64,000 nucleotides of DNA from Limnanthes douglasii subsp. nivea (lineage: Eukaryota; Streptophyta; Magnoliopsida; Brassicales; Limnanthaceae): positions 126,340,376-126,404,375 of the forward strand of contig JAUPFV010000002.1 of the NCBI GenBank assembly GCA_036936605.1, in the 5' to 3' direction. Under the pieces are notes generated by a model. That model worked only from the letters and a program-made list of their open reading frames with translations. It was not told the origin of the DNA and did not search any database. The position numbers were made by a program, and so were the translations under genes. Below are positions 45,209-56,200 of this stretch, one piece after another; position 1 is the first letter of the stretch, and every line of letters begins with the position of its first letter.

Positions 45209-45566
45209 TGATATGGAAATAGGTTTTTAAGGATTAATTTGTAAATAATATAAATTCAGTGACTTAATTTTAATTAGTGTAATTTTTGTCCTTAATTTGT
45301 GAATGGTGTAAACTTTAGGAGACAATTGTAACTTTGTATAATTTGTAAGGACTAAATGGAAATTAGTCCACTTTTGTAACAAATTCAGTTTAAGAGTAAG
45401 TCTTGGCTCCTCTATATAAAGGACCAGACTACTCTAATAAAGGGGTGGAACACTTTTACTTTGAAACTCATTTGTACTTGTGTTTTCTCTCTCTAAAAAC
45501 TCTTTAGCATTTTCTCTTTCTAGAATCTTCCTTAACAATTTACTAAAGCAAAATCAAACCTCATTA
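45209..45566 (+). repeat. 3' LTR of element F
   Basis: 358 bp starting TGATATGGAAATAGG after the polypurine tract and ending CCTCATTA, then the ATATC duplication. TATATAAA at 45413-45420. It has the empty MITE target site. Confidence 0.93.
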
Positions 45567-45571
45567 ATATC

Positions 45572-47540
45572 TTTATCTCATGTTAGCTCATAGCCCATAA
45601 CAGTTATTATTTGGTTTCCACTTTCTTCAAGTTCTTGAGTCTGATCCTTCTTCTCTCTCATAAGTGGAAGACTCCACCTCAAACTGAATTTTATTTATCT
45701 TTGTTTCCAATCTTGAATCCGGGTATTACACTTGATCCCCATCCAGGTCTCATCAAAGGTAACACCACCGCTCATTTTAAACTTTGATACTCCAGGTTCC
45801 ATATTTCATAACGTATAACTCTTCACACCTTTAGGATAACCAATGAAAACATATTTCGCAGTTCTAGCACTAAGCTTGAACTCCTTGACATGGCCAAACG
45901 CCAAAACTCTAAATATTTTCAAATTTGAGTAGTCTGTTGGTTGGCCATTCGAAACCTACATATGTGTCTTTAGATTTAATTACTTTACTCGAAATTTGTT
46001 GATCAAGTATGATGTAGTACTAACAAATTCTCACCATAAACCTTTGGGTTATCAAACTCCTAACAACACAACAAAAACCTCACTCGTTCTAACAAGATCA
46101 CGTTCGTTATTTCTGCAAAACAATGCTCATGCGGAGTGTACGTAACGGTTCTATACCTAATTCTTTTGTCCCTGTAAAACTCATTAAAATGCTTTGAAAA
46201 AAACTTAAGGAGATTGTGAGTTCACAAAAAATCCAGTTTACTTCTTGATCGATTTTCTACAGTAGGGTAACATTACTTAAACTTTTAAAAAGTATCACTT
46301 TTATATTATATGACATGCACCTATACGCTACTAAAATAATCATCAATTATGCTAAAAAATTATAAATTTTCCCCATTAGTAGAAAGAGACATTGGTCCAT
46401 AAATATCCAAGTGAATATACTCATATATCCTACTAGACTTGCGCATACCCACCCCAAACTTTACATTGTGTTGTTTGTCTAGTGTGCAGTTATGGGAAAA
46501 CTCTAGTTTTTTTTAAAAAACATTTATTTTCCTAACAAACCATGTTTAATTAAATTAGATATCTTTCAACGACATGACCTAACCTAAAATATCATATTTT
46601 AATTATGTATTCGGTTTCCACATTACTTATGAATGCATTAGAAATAACAATGGAACCTTCTAAAATATATAAACCATTTATTTTAAACCTTTTGGTTACT
46701 ACTAATGCACCATGAAAAATTATCATTACCCCACATTGAACCCTAGTGCAATATTATAGATCATCCAACATGCTAATATAAATTAAATTTCTCTTAAGTT
46801 TGAGAATATACCTTACATCCATAAAAACAAAACCACGATTATCAAACAATTTAAGTCCCAAAGAACCAATACCTTAATTTATGCACACCTTATTGTTACC
46901 AAGATGTACAACTCCATCTTATTTTAATTCCAATGTCTCAAACTATTCCTTTCTTTTGATAAATGTAATATGAGAATCTATAGTCCATTACTTAGCTTTT
47001 TTGAGGTTTTGAACTTTCCACTGTTAGTTCTCCAGCACTCTCATAACCTTCTCCCAGTACCTTGTCTCTGACGCATAAGACAATAATATTGATTGCCTTA
47101 TCATTCGACTTTTTTTTATTTGCAGCTGAAAGATGCAGTGACATATGTGTTTCTCCTTTACCACATAAATACATATATGTTGGAATAGAATTTCCCTCCA
47201 CTTAACCTTCCATAATTTGAAGGTGCTATTCCTAGTGAACTTCTCAATATCCAACTTTGAACCCATGGTACTTAATTCGATTGATCATTTGCCCCATGAT
47301 GAGTGCATATTAGTGAGAAATTTGTTTACTCAAGCCAATAATTTAATGTTTGGAGCCAAATCAAAATGGGAAACAAAGAAAAATAGTCTAATATGGGAAA
47401 TGACGATAATAATCAAGAACAAAAAAAGCTTGTGAAAAAAAAGAGACACAATTATTTTTTTATCCAGTTCAGTAACATCGACTTTTTTTTAGGGAGAGCA
47501 CAGATTTCCAAGTTACTATCTCGTAAAAGTACTTTTACAA
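45572..47540 (-). pseudogene. Copia E gag and integrase remnant
   Basis: The minus strand starts a gag-like frame at 47266 (MGSKLDIEKFTRNSTFKLWKVKW), typical of copia gag N-termini. Lower-quality integrase and pre-integrase sequence follows to 45572, where element F begins. Many stops. Confidence 0.6.
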
Positions 47541-47549
47541 AGAAATTCT

Positions 47550-47930
47550 TAAAATGAGTTATAAGAATAAGCTTTTATCCTTACTCTATCCACTTCTCAA
47601 AGCTCTTTCATACTCTGTTCAGGACTACGACTACTTAATATTTCAACCGTCAATTTCTTGATGACATAAGGAGTATTTATAATCCTAGATTTTTTTATAA
47701 AATAAAAAGTTAGTTACTTCTTAACATACCTTATTATTTATGTTGATGTAGCTAATTTTTTCTCAACTGAATAGGAGCCTCGTCCAAAAGTCCATGCGCT
47801 AAAAAATCTTCGTAAACAAATTTTCGACTAAAAAGATTCTCGATTAAACATCTTTCATCTAAAAAATACTTTGCTAAAAGACCATCTTCTAAAATACACT
47901 CGTTTAAGATTTCCAAGACAAAACCATCAA
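47550..47930 (-). repeat. 5' LTR of copia E (approximate)
   Basis: Diverged direct repeat of 32600-32990, sharing the same blocks in the same order. A (TA)n run follows at about 47934-47950. Confidence 0.6.
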
Positions 47931-48780
47931 AATATATATATATATATATTTGAAAATTCAGTATGTGCATTTAGGTTATATAAATGTTTGGATCGCTAAA
48001 AAGTTATGAATATTTTATTTTCTTATTGATGAGTATAATGTAATAACTTAAATTTATTTTATAAAATTCAAATTTTTATGTTTGGTTATATTAGAAAATT
48101 TAAATTGATGGTAGAAACCTAACAAAATAAGAAATATGAAAAATGATAGATCAATGGATTCTTATTTACCGAGTTAACAAACTAATGAACTAGTTGCGAA
48201 ATAGCTACAAAATGAGAAAATCATACTCTCTTAAGACAAAGAACATGTTTGGTATGTATGGAGATGACGAGACCCATGATATGCAAAGGAATATTATTTG
48301 AGATTCTAAGGTGAAGCAACGGATAAAACAATGTTTCTTCTTAATATGAAACATGCAAGAGCAATCTAGGAGGTTAGTCTTTTTAATATTTGGCATGGTA
48401 GAAAGGCTTATGTTAGATTTTGAAGTTTTTGATACTTACATTCAAGACTTTAAAATTTGTCTATTGTTAGAACACAAAGATGATCTTAAGCCTCACTAGA
48501 CTTTATCGGTAAAATATGGTTGTATATGATCCTAATAAGCTTTTACTTTTTATTGTTCGAGCTAATTTTTTAGCTTCTTTTTTGACATATTTCAATGGTC
48601 CTTTTTCCATTGTTTGCCTTGTTTAAATTTCTTCTACAAACCAAATATAATTTCAAATTTTGACGGGTAGGTTCTCTTTTATTATATAAAATTACCAGCC
48701 ACCTTACTGCGTCTATTCGGGCTATATGATAAGATTTTTAGTATAATATTATAGCTACCAATTTAAGTGAAGGTTGTTTT

Positions 48781-48925
48781 TATATATTTAATAGTACAAA
48801 AAAAAGTTCAATTATTATAAATAATTATAGTAAAACGTTTATAAATTAATTTTTTTTATATATTTAATAGTACAAAAAAAAGTTCAATTATTATAAATAA
48901 TTATAGTAAAACGTTTATAAATTAA
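48781..48925. repeat. Perfect 76-bp tandem duplication
   Basis: TATATATTTAATAGTACAAA... begins at 48781 and again at 48857. The two copies are identical through TTTATAAATTAA, so this is a recent duplication. Confidence 0.9.
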
Positions 48926-49688
48926 ACACTAGTAATTTAAGACAAGTATAAAACTGGACAACAATCGATAAAATAATAAGGTTATAATTTTTTTTGAAAT
49001 CTCGGTGCATATATTAATGGAAATGAAAGTACTAAAATATTCAAATCAACTTGACAAATTCAATTTATTCGTCATCGATCATATTTTGAATGGTATCCGC
49101 CACAATTTCTTCAATGTTTTGAACCGTAATATTCATTATTTTCCATATCTAACTAATATATATCGTAACTAGTACATTGAATTTCAAAAAATTAAAAGTT
49201 ATATGTTACACCATTTTTAAATCAATAAATTATTGATTTATCGATATTGCTAAATCAATAAAATATTCCGGTTCCAACATTATTTATTTATAGAGGACAT
49301 ATTATACTTTTTTTTGAGTAAAATATATTTTTACATAGAATTATTAAATAAGTAAAATTAGTAAGTAGCAACAATGACTAATACTTCAAAAAAAAGTACT
49401 CTTTCAACGTCTCGAAAAAGATTCAAATCAACATTCAAGATTTGTATATTTTGTTCATTTGACTTTCAGCCTAAAAGTGATTTATTTTAAATAGTTTCAT
49501 GTTCTTTGTTTTTAACACATAGAGTTTTTGAATTTTTTACATAAAATGTAAGGAATTTTGGTTTTTATTTTTTTTAGTCTTTAGAAACAAATTAATGTTG
49601 TTTGGTATCATAAATGAGTTTTAATCCATATACGATCTATTTTGGTTATTATATCATGTTAAAATCTAATAGAAATCCAGAGATTCTC

Positions 49689-49738
49689 GTACAATTCTTC
49701 GCCAATAAAATGGGTACAATTCTTCGCCAATAAAATGG
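49689..49738. repeat. Perfect 25-bp tandem duplication
   Basis: GTACAATTCTTCGCCAATAA... repeated back to back (49689-49713 and 49714-49738). Confidence 0.9.
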
Positions 49739-51014
49739 TGTAGAATATGATGAAACTAGTCCGACAACTTGAAAATGCTACACTAATTCATATTCACAAT
49801 GTAATTTGTAGTATATATATGTTGCGAAACCTTATGTATAGTTAAATTTATGAGTGTTAATGAGGTGTTAGGCATGTTTTACAATTCCAGTTCTACCAAA
49901 GTTTCAAACTGCATAAACTCATTTGGGAAACATAATGTATTTTAGTTAGGAAACATAAAATAAATGAATTATGAAACATATGTAACATTTATCTTATGAA
50001 TACATTATGTTTTGGAACAAAGGTATACCACGTTTTTCAAATACCCAAGAAATTTTCCCAAGCGTGGGAAAATTGTACACTAATTTCACTAGCCTGTGGA
50101 GAATACAATTAAAAAAATTCTACTTTTGAGAATTTTAAAAGTTATTGTGTCGAATCTGCATCTGGGAATTGAATTCACAATTTAGTGAAAAAATTAGCGA
50201 TTAAACTTGAATATGTTGTTAAATCTCAAATAAATTCTTTTTTACCCTTCTCATAATTCATTGGTTGTTTTTATATTATAGTTTTAAAAGTTTGGTAAAA
50301 TATCAATGTTAAAATATTTCTCCCACCATTTTACTACATAACGTACTAATATTATATCATATGGAAACAATTAAAATATATAGTATACACGAGTTGCAAA
50401 ACCTCATATAACTAAGTTGCGAAATATGTAATAGTTTTGTTACAAAATGGTAACTTACAATATATGAAACCTAAATTCGTAAAAACTTATGAAATGATAA
50501 TAAAGAATTTATTTTTGTTAATCTAAACATGTTTGTGTATTTTATATCTAATTTGATTATTTAAATAGTATTTTATTCAAATTATGTATGAGACCGAGGG
50601 ATAACATACTAGACGATTCAGACTTACGAAATTAATCTTGAAGCGTCGTGATGAAGTTGATACTTCTGCACTTCATGAAACTATTTTTAGGTCTCAGACA
50701 CATGTTCACAATCCTATTTTACCTAACCACCATACATTTCGTACACAACACACAAACACAAGTTTAAATCGCACAAAAAAATCAACCATTCAAATCAACA
50801 AAATAACCATAAGCCTGATCATCCGTTATCTACTCAAACATTACTATTAATCTACCTTAGTCCAGCCCAGAATACCGACCCAATCCCAAACCACAGACCA
50901 ACATACATACCATATAAACCAGAAACAAAAGTGGAATATGCAAGCCTAAACTTTCTTACATTGGGTCCCTCGTTACTAGTGACGAGAATGTGTTTGAACC
51001 TTTGAAGTCTTTTA

Positions 51015-52434
51015 GAAGCTGTGGGAAATCCTAAGTGAAAAGAGGCCATATATATTAAATACAAGGCTCGAACGGCTAACAAAACTTGGTCCCTGGTACC
51101 AATGTTTTCCTACTACACAATGATAGGCTGCAAGTGTGTTTAAAAGGTGAATTATGCTATGGATGGTTTTGTTCAGCGTTACAAGCCCAAGTTGGTGGCT
51201 AAGGGATTTCATCAGACCCCTGGTTTTGATTTCTATGAGACTTTTAGTCCAGTCATAAAAGCTTCTATAGTCAGACTCATTTTGACTATTGTTATCTCTA
51301 AAAATTGGGCAGTAAAGCAGCTTGACATTAAAATATCTTTCTTAATGTTGTTTTAAAAGAGACAATGTACATGAAACATCCACAAGGGTTTGAGGACATT
51401 AATAATCATACACATGTTTGTAAACTCCACAAGGCTCTATATGGCCTAAAAAAGGCTCCTCGAACTTGGTATTCTAAGCTAAGGACACTTTTATCATTTG
51501 GGTTCAAGAATTCTAAGGTAGACTATTCTCTTTTCTATGTGGTATCTAAGACAACTATAATTCTAATCCTCGTCTATGATAATTTGGTGATAAGAAACAA
51601 TGAAACGTGCCTAACACAGATTATTCAATATTTTAATGCAACATTTACCTTCATGGAAATATGTCCACTCCATTTATTCTTGGGAATAGAAGTTCATCGT
51701 GAATCTTCATGAATGTATTTAACATAACACAAATACATCGAGAACTTACTGGTTCTCCAGGGTCTTGCAGTGTCTCAACCCTCTCCTACTAGCTGCTGGT
51801 ACCCATCTCTCTCGTTTTGATGGTATTCCTTTTGCTTCACCTACACTGTACAAAAGTTTGTTAGGTGCGTTACAATATTTGAGTCACACCAAACCTTATA
51901 TTGCCTATGTTAATAGACTTAGTCAATATTAGCGGAATCCTACTTCTATACATTGGCAGTGCCTTATAAGAGTGTTACGATACTTATATGGTTCTCAGTG
52001 GCTATGGCTTCACATCAAATGCAGCTCCATGGCTACTCAGACGCAGATTGGGCTTCATCGCCTGATGACCGTCAAGTGTTGGTGCATATTGTGTATTCCT
52101 TGGTGAATTTCTAATTTTGTGGTCTTCCAAGAATCAAAACGTAGTTTTCCTTTCCTCTGCCGAATCTGAGTATAAAGCATTGACTAAATTTTCATTAGAA
52201 TTGATTTGGGTGAGGTCTTTACTCACTCAGATCCATATCCCGCTTATACCACTATCTGTAATGTGGTGTGACAATTTGGGGCTAGCTCTCAAGCATTTAA
52301 TCCGGTGTTTCATGCTTGCACGAAGTATACTGAATTGGACGTACACTTTATTCGAGATCAGGTACTTTAAGGTTTGGTGCAAATTAGGTATGTACCCTCA
52401 CAAGATCAAATCGTTGATTCTCTCACCAAAGTAA
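51015..52434 (+). pseudogene. Copia H: RT to RNase H remnant
   Basis: A plus-strand relative of the intact copia I. RT starts near 51015 (EAVGNPK, stop, KEAIY... TANKTWSLVP) and continues through frameshifts: 51147-51356 (RYKPKLVAKGFHQTPGFDFYETFSPV), 51365-51712 (LHKALYGLKKAPRTWYSKLR), and a damaged active site LVYDNLVI where LVYVDDIIV is expected (about 51574). RNase H is at 52020-52434 (SDADWASSPDD, SSKNQNVVFLSSAESEYKAL, VMWCDNLG). Gag, protease and integrase are absent, though a low-complexity stretch at 50640-50850 may be the pre-RT linker. Confidence 0.85.
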
Positions 52435-52490
52435 TATGTTCATCTTGTTTCCTCTTCCTTTGAAACAAAGGCTAAAGACTTGGATAGGGG

Positions 52491-52743
52491 TGTTGTTGAA
52501 CTTCCATCAAAAACCCAAAGTTTTACTTATCTACAGCCAGCTTCGACTATCCTTATAGCCAAACACGCATATATGTTAGTCGATAGAATTTTGTAACAAA
52601 CTATAGAATATTCCTGATTAGTTACCTTGTTAGTTCGTCTATATAACAATACCAAAACCTGCTGTAAATGGATCGAAGAATATACATCCTATAAAATAAC
52701 TATTCTCTCTAAAATTCTACTTTCTAAAACTATCATACGGTTG
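52491..52743 (+). repeat. Probable 3' LTR of copia H
   Basis: Follows a purine-rich GGATAGGGG and starts TGTTGTTGAAC. It contains TATATAACAAT near 52639. No second copy is in the window, so length and end are uncertain. Copia I begins a few bases beyond. Confidence 0.45.
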
Positions 52744-52748
52744 TTTTT

Positions 52749-53224
52749 AGTCAGATTTTGAATAAAAAGAGAGGAGTGAAGATTTGGTAATTTTGTATTT
52801 TCTTTTCATTTATTTGTTCCATACACACACGATAGTATTTATAGAGACTTAGAGGGTGTAACAACCTTGGGAATATTCCCATGTGAGGTTTGTTACACCT
52901 TGTTACACTTTGTTTGGCTACAAGGATAACTGTAAATACACACTGTTTTATTCTAATGGACTTGGGTTTTGACTGTTTGTAATCTGATCCATGCTCACAT
53001 AGACTAGGCAAACTTGGAGGCCCAAATCTGGTCCATGACTAAACCCGTTCTGCTACACCAATTAGGGTTTAGTCATGTTTCAGACACAATCTCGACTCAC
53101 TGATCGAGTCTCTCTCTTCTCTGTCTCTATCACCACCTTCTCTTCTCTCTTCTCTTCAGTTTCTTTCTTCTTGTTCTCTTCTCGAGTGAAGCCATTGTTC
53201 TTCACATCTGTCTTTCCTTCAACA
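52749..53224 (-). repeat. 3' LTR of copia I
   Basis: 476 bp, plus-strand AGTCAGATTTTG...CCTTCAACA. It differs from the 5' LTR at about 53048 (T/G) and near 53113 (C/T). The last ~47 codons of the gag-pol frame run into it. TATAAATA on the minus strand at 52836-52843. Confidence 0.96.
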
Positions 53225-56200
53225 TCCCCCCTCAAACTCAGCGGCGATTCAGACAGCCCGAGTTTGTCACAAAGGTATAAGAATCGAGAAGAGGTTAGGG
53301 CTTTGGTCAGAAAATCAGCGATCTGATCCACCGAAGGTACGTATCGAATTTGCACTTTCCCTTGAATTACTTGATCTCTGATAAAATGCACATCTAATTC
53401 GATGTGTTTTGTTCTTGCGTGAAACACAGGATTGGAAGCCAACGAACTGGCTCCAAGATTATCACACCACATCACTGATGGTGGTATAAGTGAGATCTGG
53501 AGTTCAGAGAGGAGAGATTTTAACCAGATGAGCTCAGCAGAGAGATTTGCTAGGGCTCGGTACTCCGATTCAGTGGAGGACCGGGCGACGACATTCTGTT
53601 TCTTGGATGACCAAGAAATGAGTATCTCGCCTAGGAACACACAATATGCCCCCACACTGCGACGGTCGTCTGGTGAAGATGCCCAATCGGCATCGGAGTA
53701 GCCATGAAGTTGTAGTTGATAGCACGGTTTCAGATGAAGCCCCAGCCAGCGTGTACCAGATAAGTATCTAACCACTCGTTTTAAGCTTTGCCAGTGTCTA
53801 GAAGTAGGATTCTGTTGGTGTTGACTTAGAGTGTTCACTGCAAATGCAATATCTGGCCTAGTGTGAGTCAGGTATTGCAGTGCACCTAACAGACTGCGGT
53901 ATTGTGTAGGACAGAACAGTGGAGACCCATCAGAAGCAGAATGTTGAGTGCCAGCAGCCATTGGAGATGGACACGGTTTGGATAGAGCCATGCCTTGAGT
54001 ACTGAGTAAGTCTTCGATGTACTTGTGCTGTGTTAGGTAAAAGCCACTGGGATCACGATGAACCTCTATTCCCAGGAATAGACTGAGTGGTCCCATGTCC
54101 TTTAGTGCAAATATGGCATTGAGTTTGTGTATGAATAGAGTCAAGCATGATGAGTCATTTCCTGTTACAATAATGTCATCTACATATACTAGGATTAGTA
54201 GTATAGATGTTTTAGAAACCAAATAGAACAAGGAAGAGTCTGCCTTAGAGTTACAGAACTTCCAGCTTAGTAGGGTGTCCCTCAGTCTAGAATACCAGGC
54301 CCTAGGAGCTTGTTTCAAGCCATAGATAGCTTTATGAAGTTTGCAAACATGTGTAGGATGGGTGGAATCAATAAAACCCTGAGGCTGTGTCATATACACA
54401 GTCTCTTGTAACACCCCGTTGAGAAATGCATTGTTGATGTCCAGTTGCCTCACTGACCAGTTCTTAGAGGCAGCAATAGTTAGGATTAACCTGACAGTTG
54501 AAGCTTTGACCACAGGACTAAAGGTCTCATAGAAATCAATCCCTGGCTGTTGATGAAAACCTTTAGCCACTAGTCGAGCCTTATACCGTTGAATAGACCC
54601 ATCAAGACCATACTTAAGCTTGTATATCCACTTGCAACCAATGACATTAGATGCAGTAGACTCAGGCACTAGAGACCAGGTCTTATTAGCCAGTAGAGCT
54701 CTATATTCAGTAAGTATAGCAGACTGCCACTCAGGATAGCCAACTGCCTCAGAAAAGCAAGTAGGTTCAAACACATTTTTGGTAGCAGTAGTTAGAGACC
54801 CTACATATGGTAGTTTAGGTTTAGAGATTCCACTTCTAAGCCTAGTTTGGATAACATGAGGGATGGGTGATGAGTGGGTGTTAAAAGAATTTTGAGAACT
54901 AGGCATGGGCAGTTCCACAGTCAGATTAGGAGTTGGTGAAGTGTTTTCACTAGTATAAGTAGGGAGTTTAGAAACAGAAGCTAAGGGATCAGTATAATTG
55001 GATGAGAGAGATACCTTAGAAGGACTTGTAGGAAGCTGTTGAGTGTGACTTTGGGGCTGCAAAGGAGCAGTGCACAGAGATGTGTTCTGTTCAATTGGAG
55101 CTGCAGAGTTGGGCTCAACAGATGATTGAATTCCATCCATCACAAGACCTGTAGACAGAGTAGGTAACCATAGATGAACTGACTCAGAAGAAACACTCTC
55201 ACTCTGATGAGTATTCAAAAACCCTTTTGAAAAAGGAAACTCTCCTTCATTAAACACCACATTCCTAGATATATAAAGCCTCCCAGTAGAACTTAAGCAT
55301 TTGTACCCCTTATGACTCTGACTGTAACCCAGAAACACACACCTAACAGAATGAAACTGAAACTTATGATGCTGATAAGGTCTGAGACAAGGATAGCATG
55401 AGCAGCCAAAAGTTTTAAGTGTGAGGTAGTTAGGAATTTTGTGGAATAAGACTTCAAATGGTGATTTATGATTTAGAACAGGTGTAGGTAGTCTATTAAC
55501 CAGATAGACACTAGTTTCAAAGGCCTCTACCCAGTATTTGTAAGGTAGATGTGACTGAGCCAGTAGGGTAAGCCCAGTTTCAACAATATGTCTGTGTTTC
55601 CTTTCAGCCCTCCCATTTTGGGCTGAAGTATGAGGACAAGACCTCCTAAGAATAAACCCACACTCTTGAGCTATAGGAACTAGCATTCTGTACTCACCAC
55701 CCCAGTCACTTTGAATAGCTTTAATAGACCTTTCAAATTGTGTTTCAACCAGTGCTTTAAACATTTTGAACACTCCTAACACTTGATCCTTGGACTTGAT
55801 AGGATATAACCAGGTGTATCTAGAGTAGTCATCTAGAAATAGGACATAGTATTTAGACCCATCAGTAGATTGAATAGGTGCTGGACCCCAAACATCAGTG
55901 TGAATTAGATCTAAAACATGTGTAGAATGAGAATTGGATACAGAGTAAGCAAGACTGTGGGATTTGCCCAACTGGCAAGCCTCACAGAAACTACTGTCAT
56001 TACTCAGAACAGAATGAAGTTTACAATCCTTAAGAACTTTGTTTAGAACACTAGATGATGGATGGCCAAGTTTCTGGTGCCATTCATCTTTGACAGACTT
56101 AGATACAACTGTGGATAGAACCCTAGAGACTCCTAGATTTAGAATGCCTTGTGACTTAGGAATAGACTCCATCTTGTAGAGCCCATCTTCACATCTCCCT

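Larger units (their letters stand above)
34643..45566 (+). mobile_element. Tat-type Ty3/gypsy retrotransposon F, full length
   Basis: Bounded by the duplication ATATC (34638-34642 and 45567-45571). Order: 5' LTR (with a MITE inside), primer site TGGCGACTCCACTAGGGA, gag, protease, RT, RNase H, second RNase H, integrase ending 41185, spacer, antisense ORF (44527-41787), polypurine tract AACTAGGGGGCTTC, 3' LTR. Total 10.9 kb including the 385-bp MITE plus its duplication. Better preserved than C but with in-frame stops and two active-site substitutions. It sits inside copia E. Confidence 0.92.
32600..47930 (-). mobile_element. Ty1/copia retrotransposon E, old, split by element F
   Basis: Minus-strand copia whose halves flank the Tat element F. 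The right half (45572-47930) holds the 5' LTR, gag and integrase remnants. The left half (32600-34637) holds RT, RNase H and the 3' LTR. Removing F and one ATATC duplication leaves about 4.4 kb, normal for copia. LTRs are strongly diverged and no target duplication could be fixed. Confidence 0.75.
47935..50630. other. AT-rich intergenic sequence with small tandem duplications
   Basis: No gene recognised. It contains a (TA)n run near 47934-47950, a perfect 76-bp duplication near 48781-48925 and a perfect 25-bp duplication at 49689-49738. Confidence 0.55.

Noticed and set aside
52751..53011. An 86-residue minus-strand frame repeated identically at 57629-57889
   Set aside because: It lies wholly inside the two LTRs of copia I; duplication is explained by the LTRs and there is no sign of a protein.
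53432..53701. Open frame on the plus strand inside copia I, and similar ones at 56822-57010 and 56460-56888
   Set aside because: Overlaps the intact gag-pol frame in another phase; no domain.
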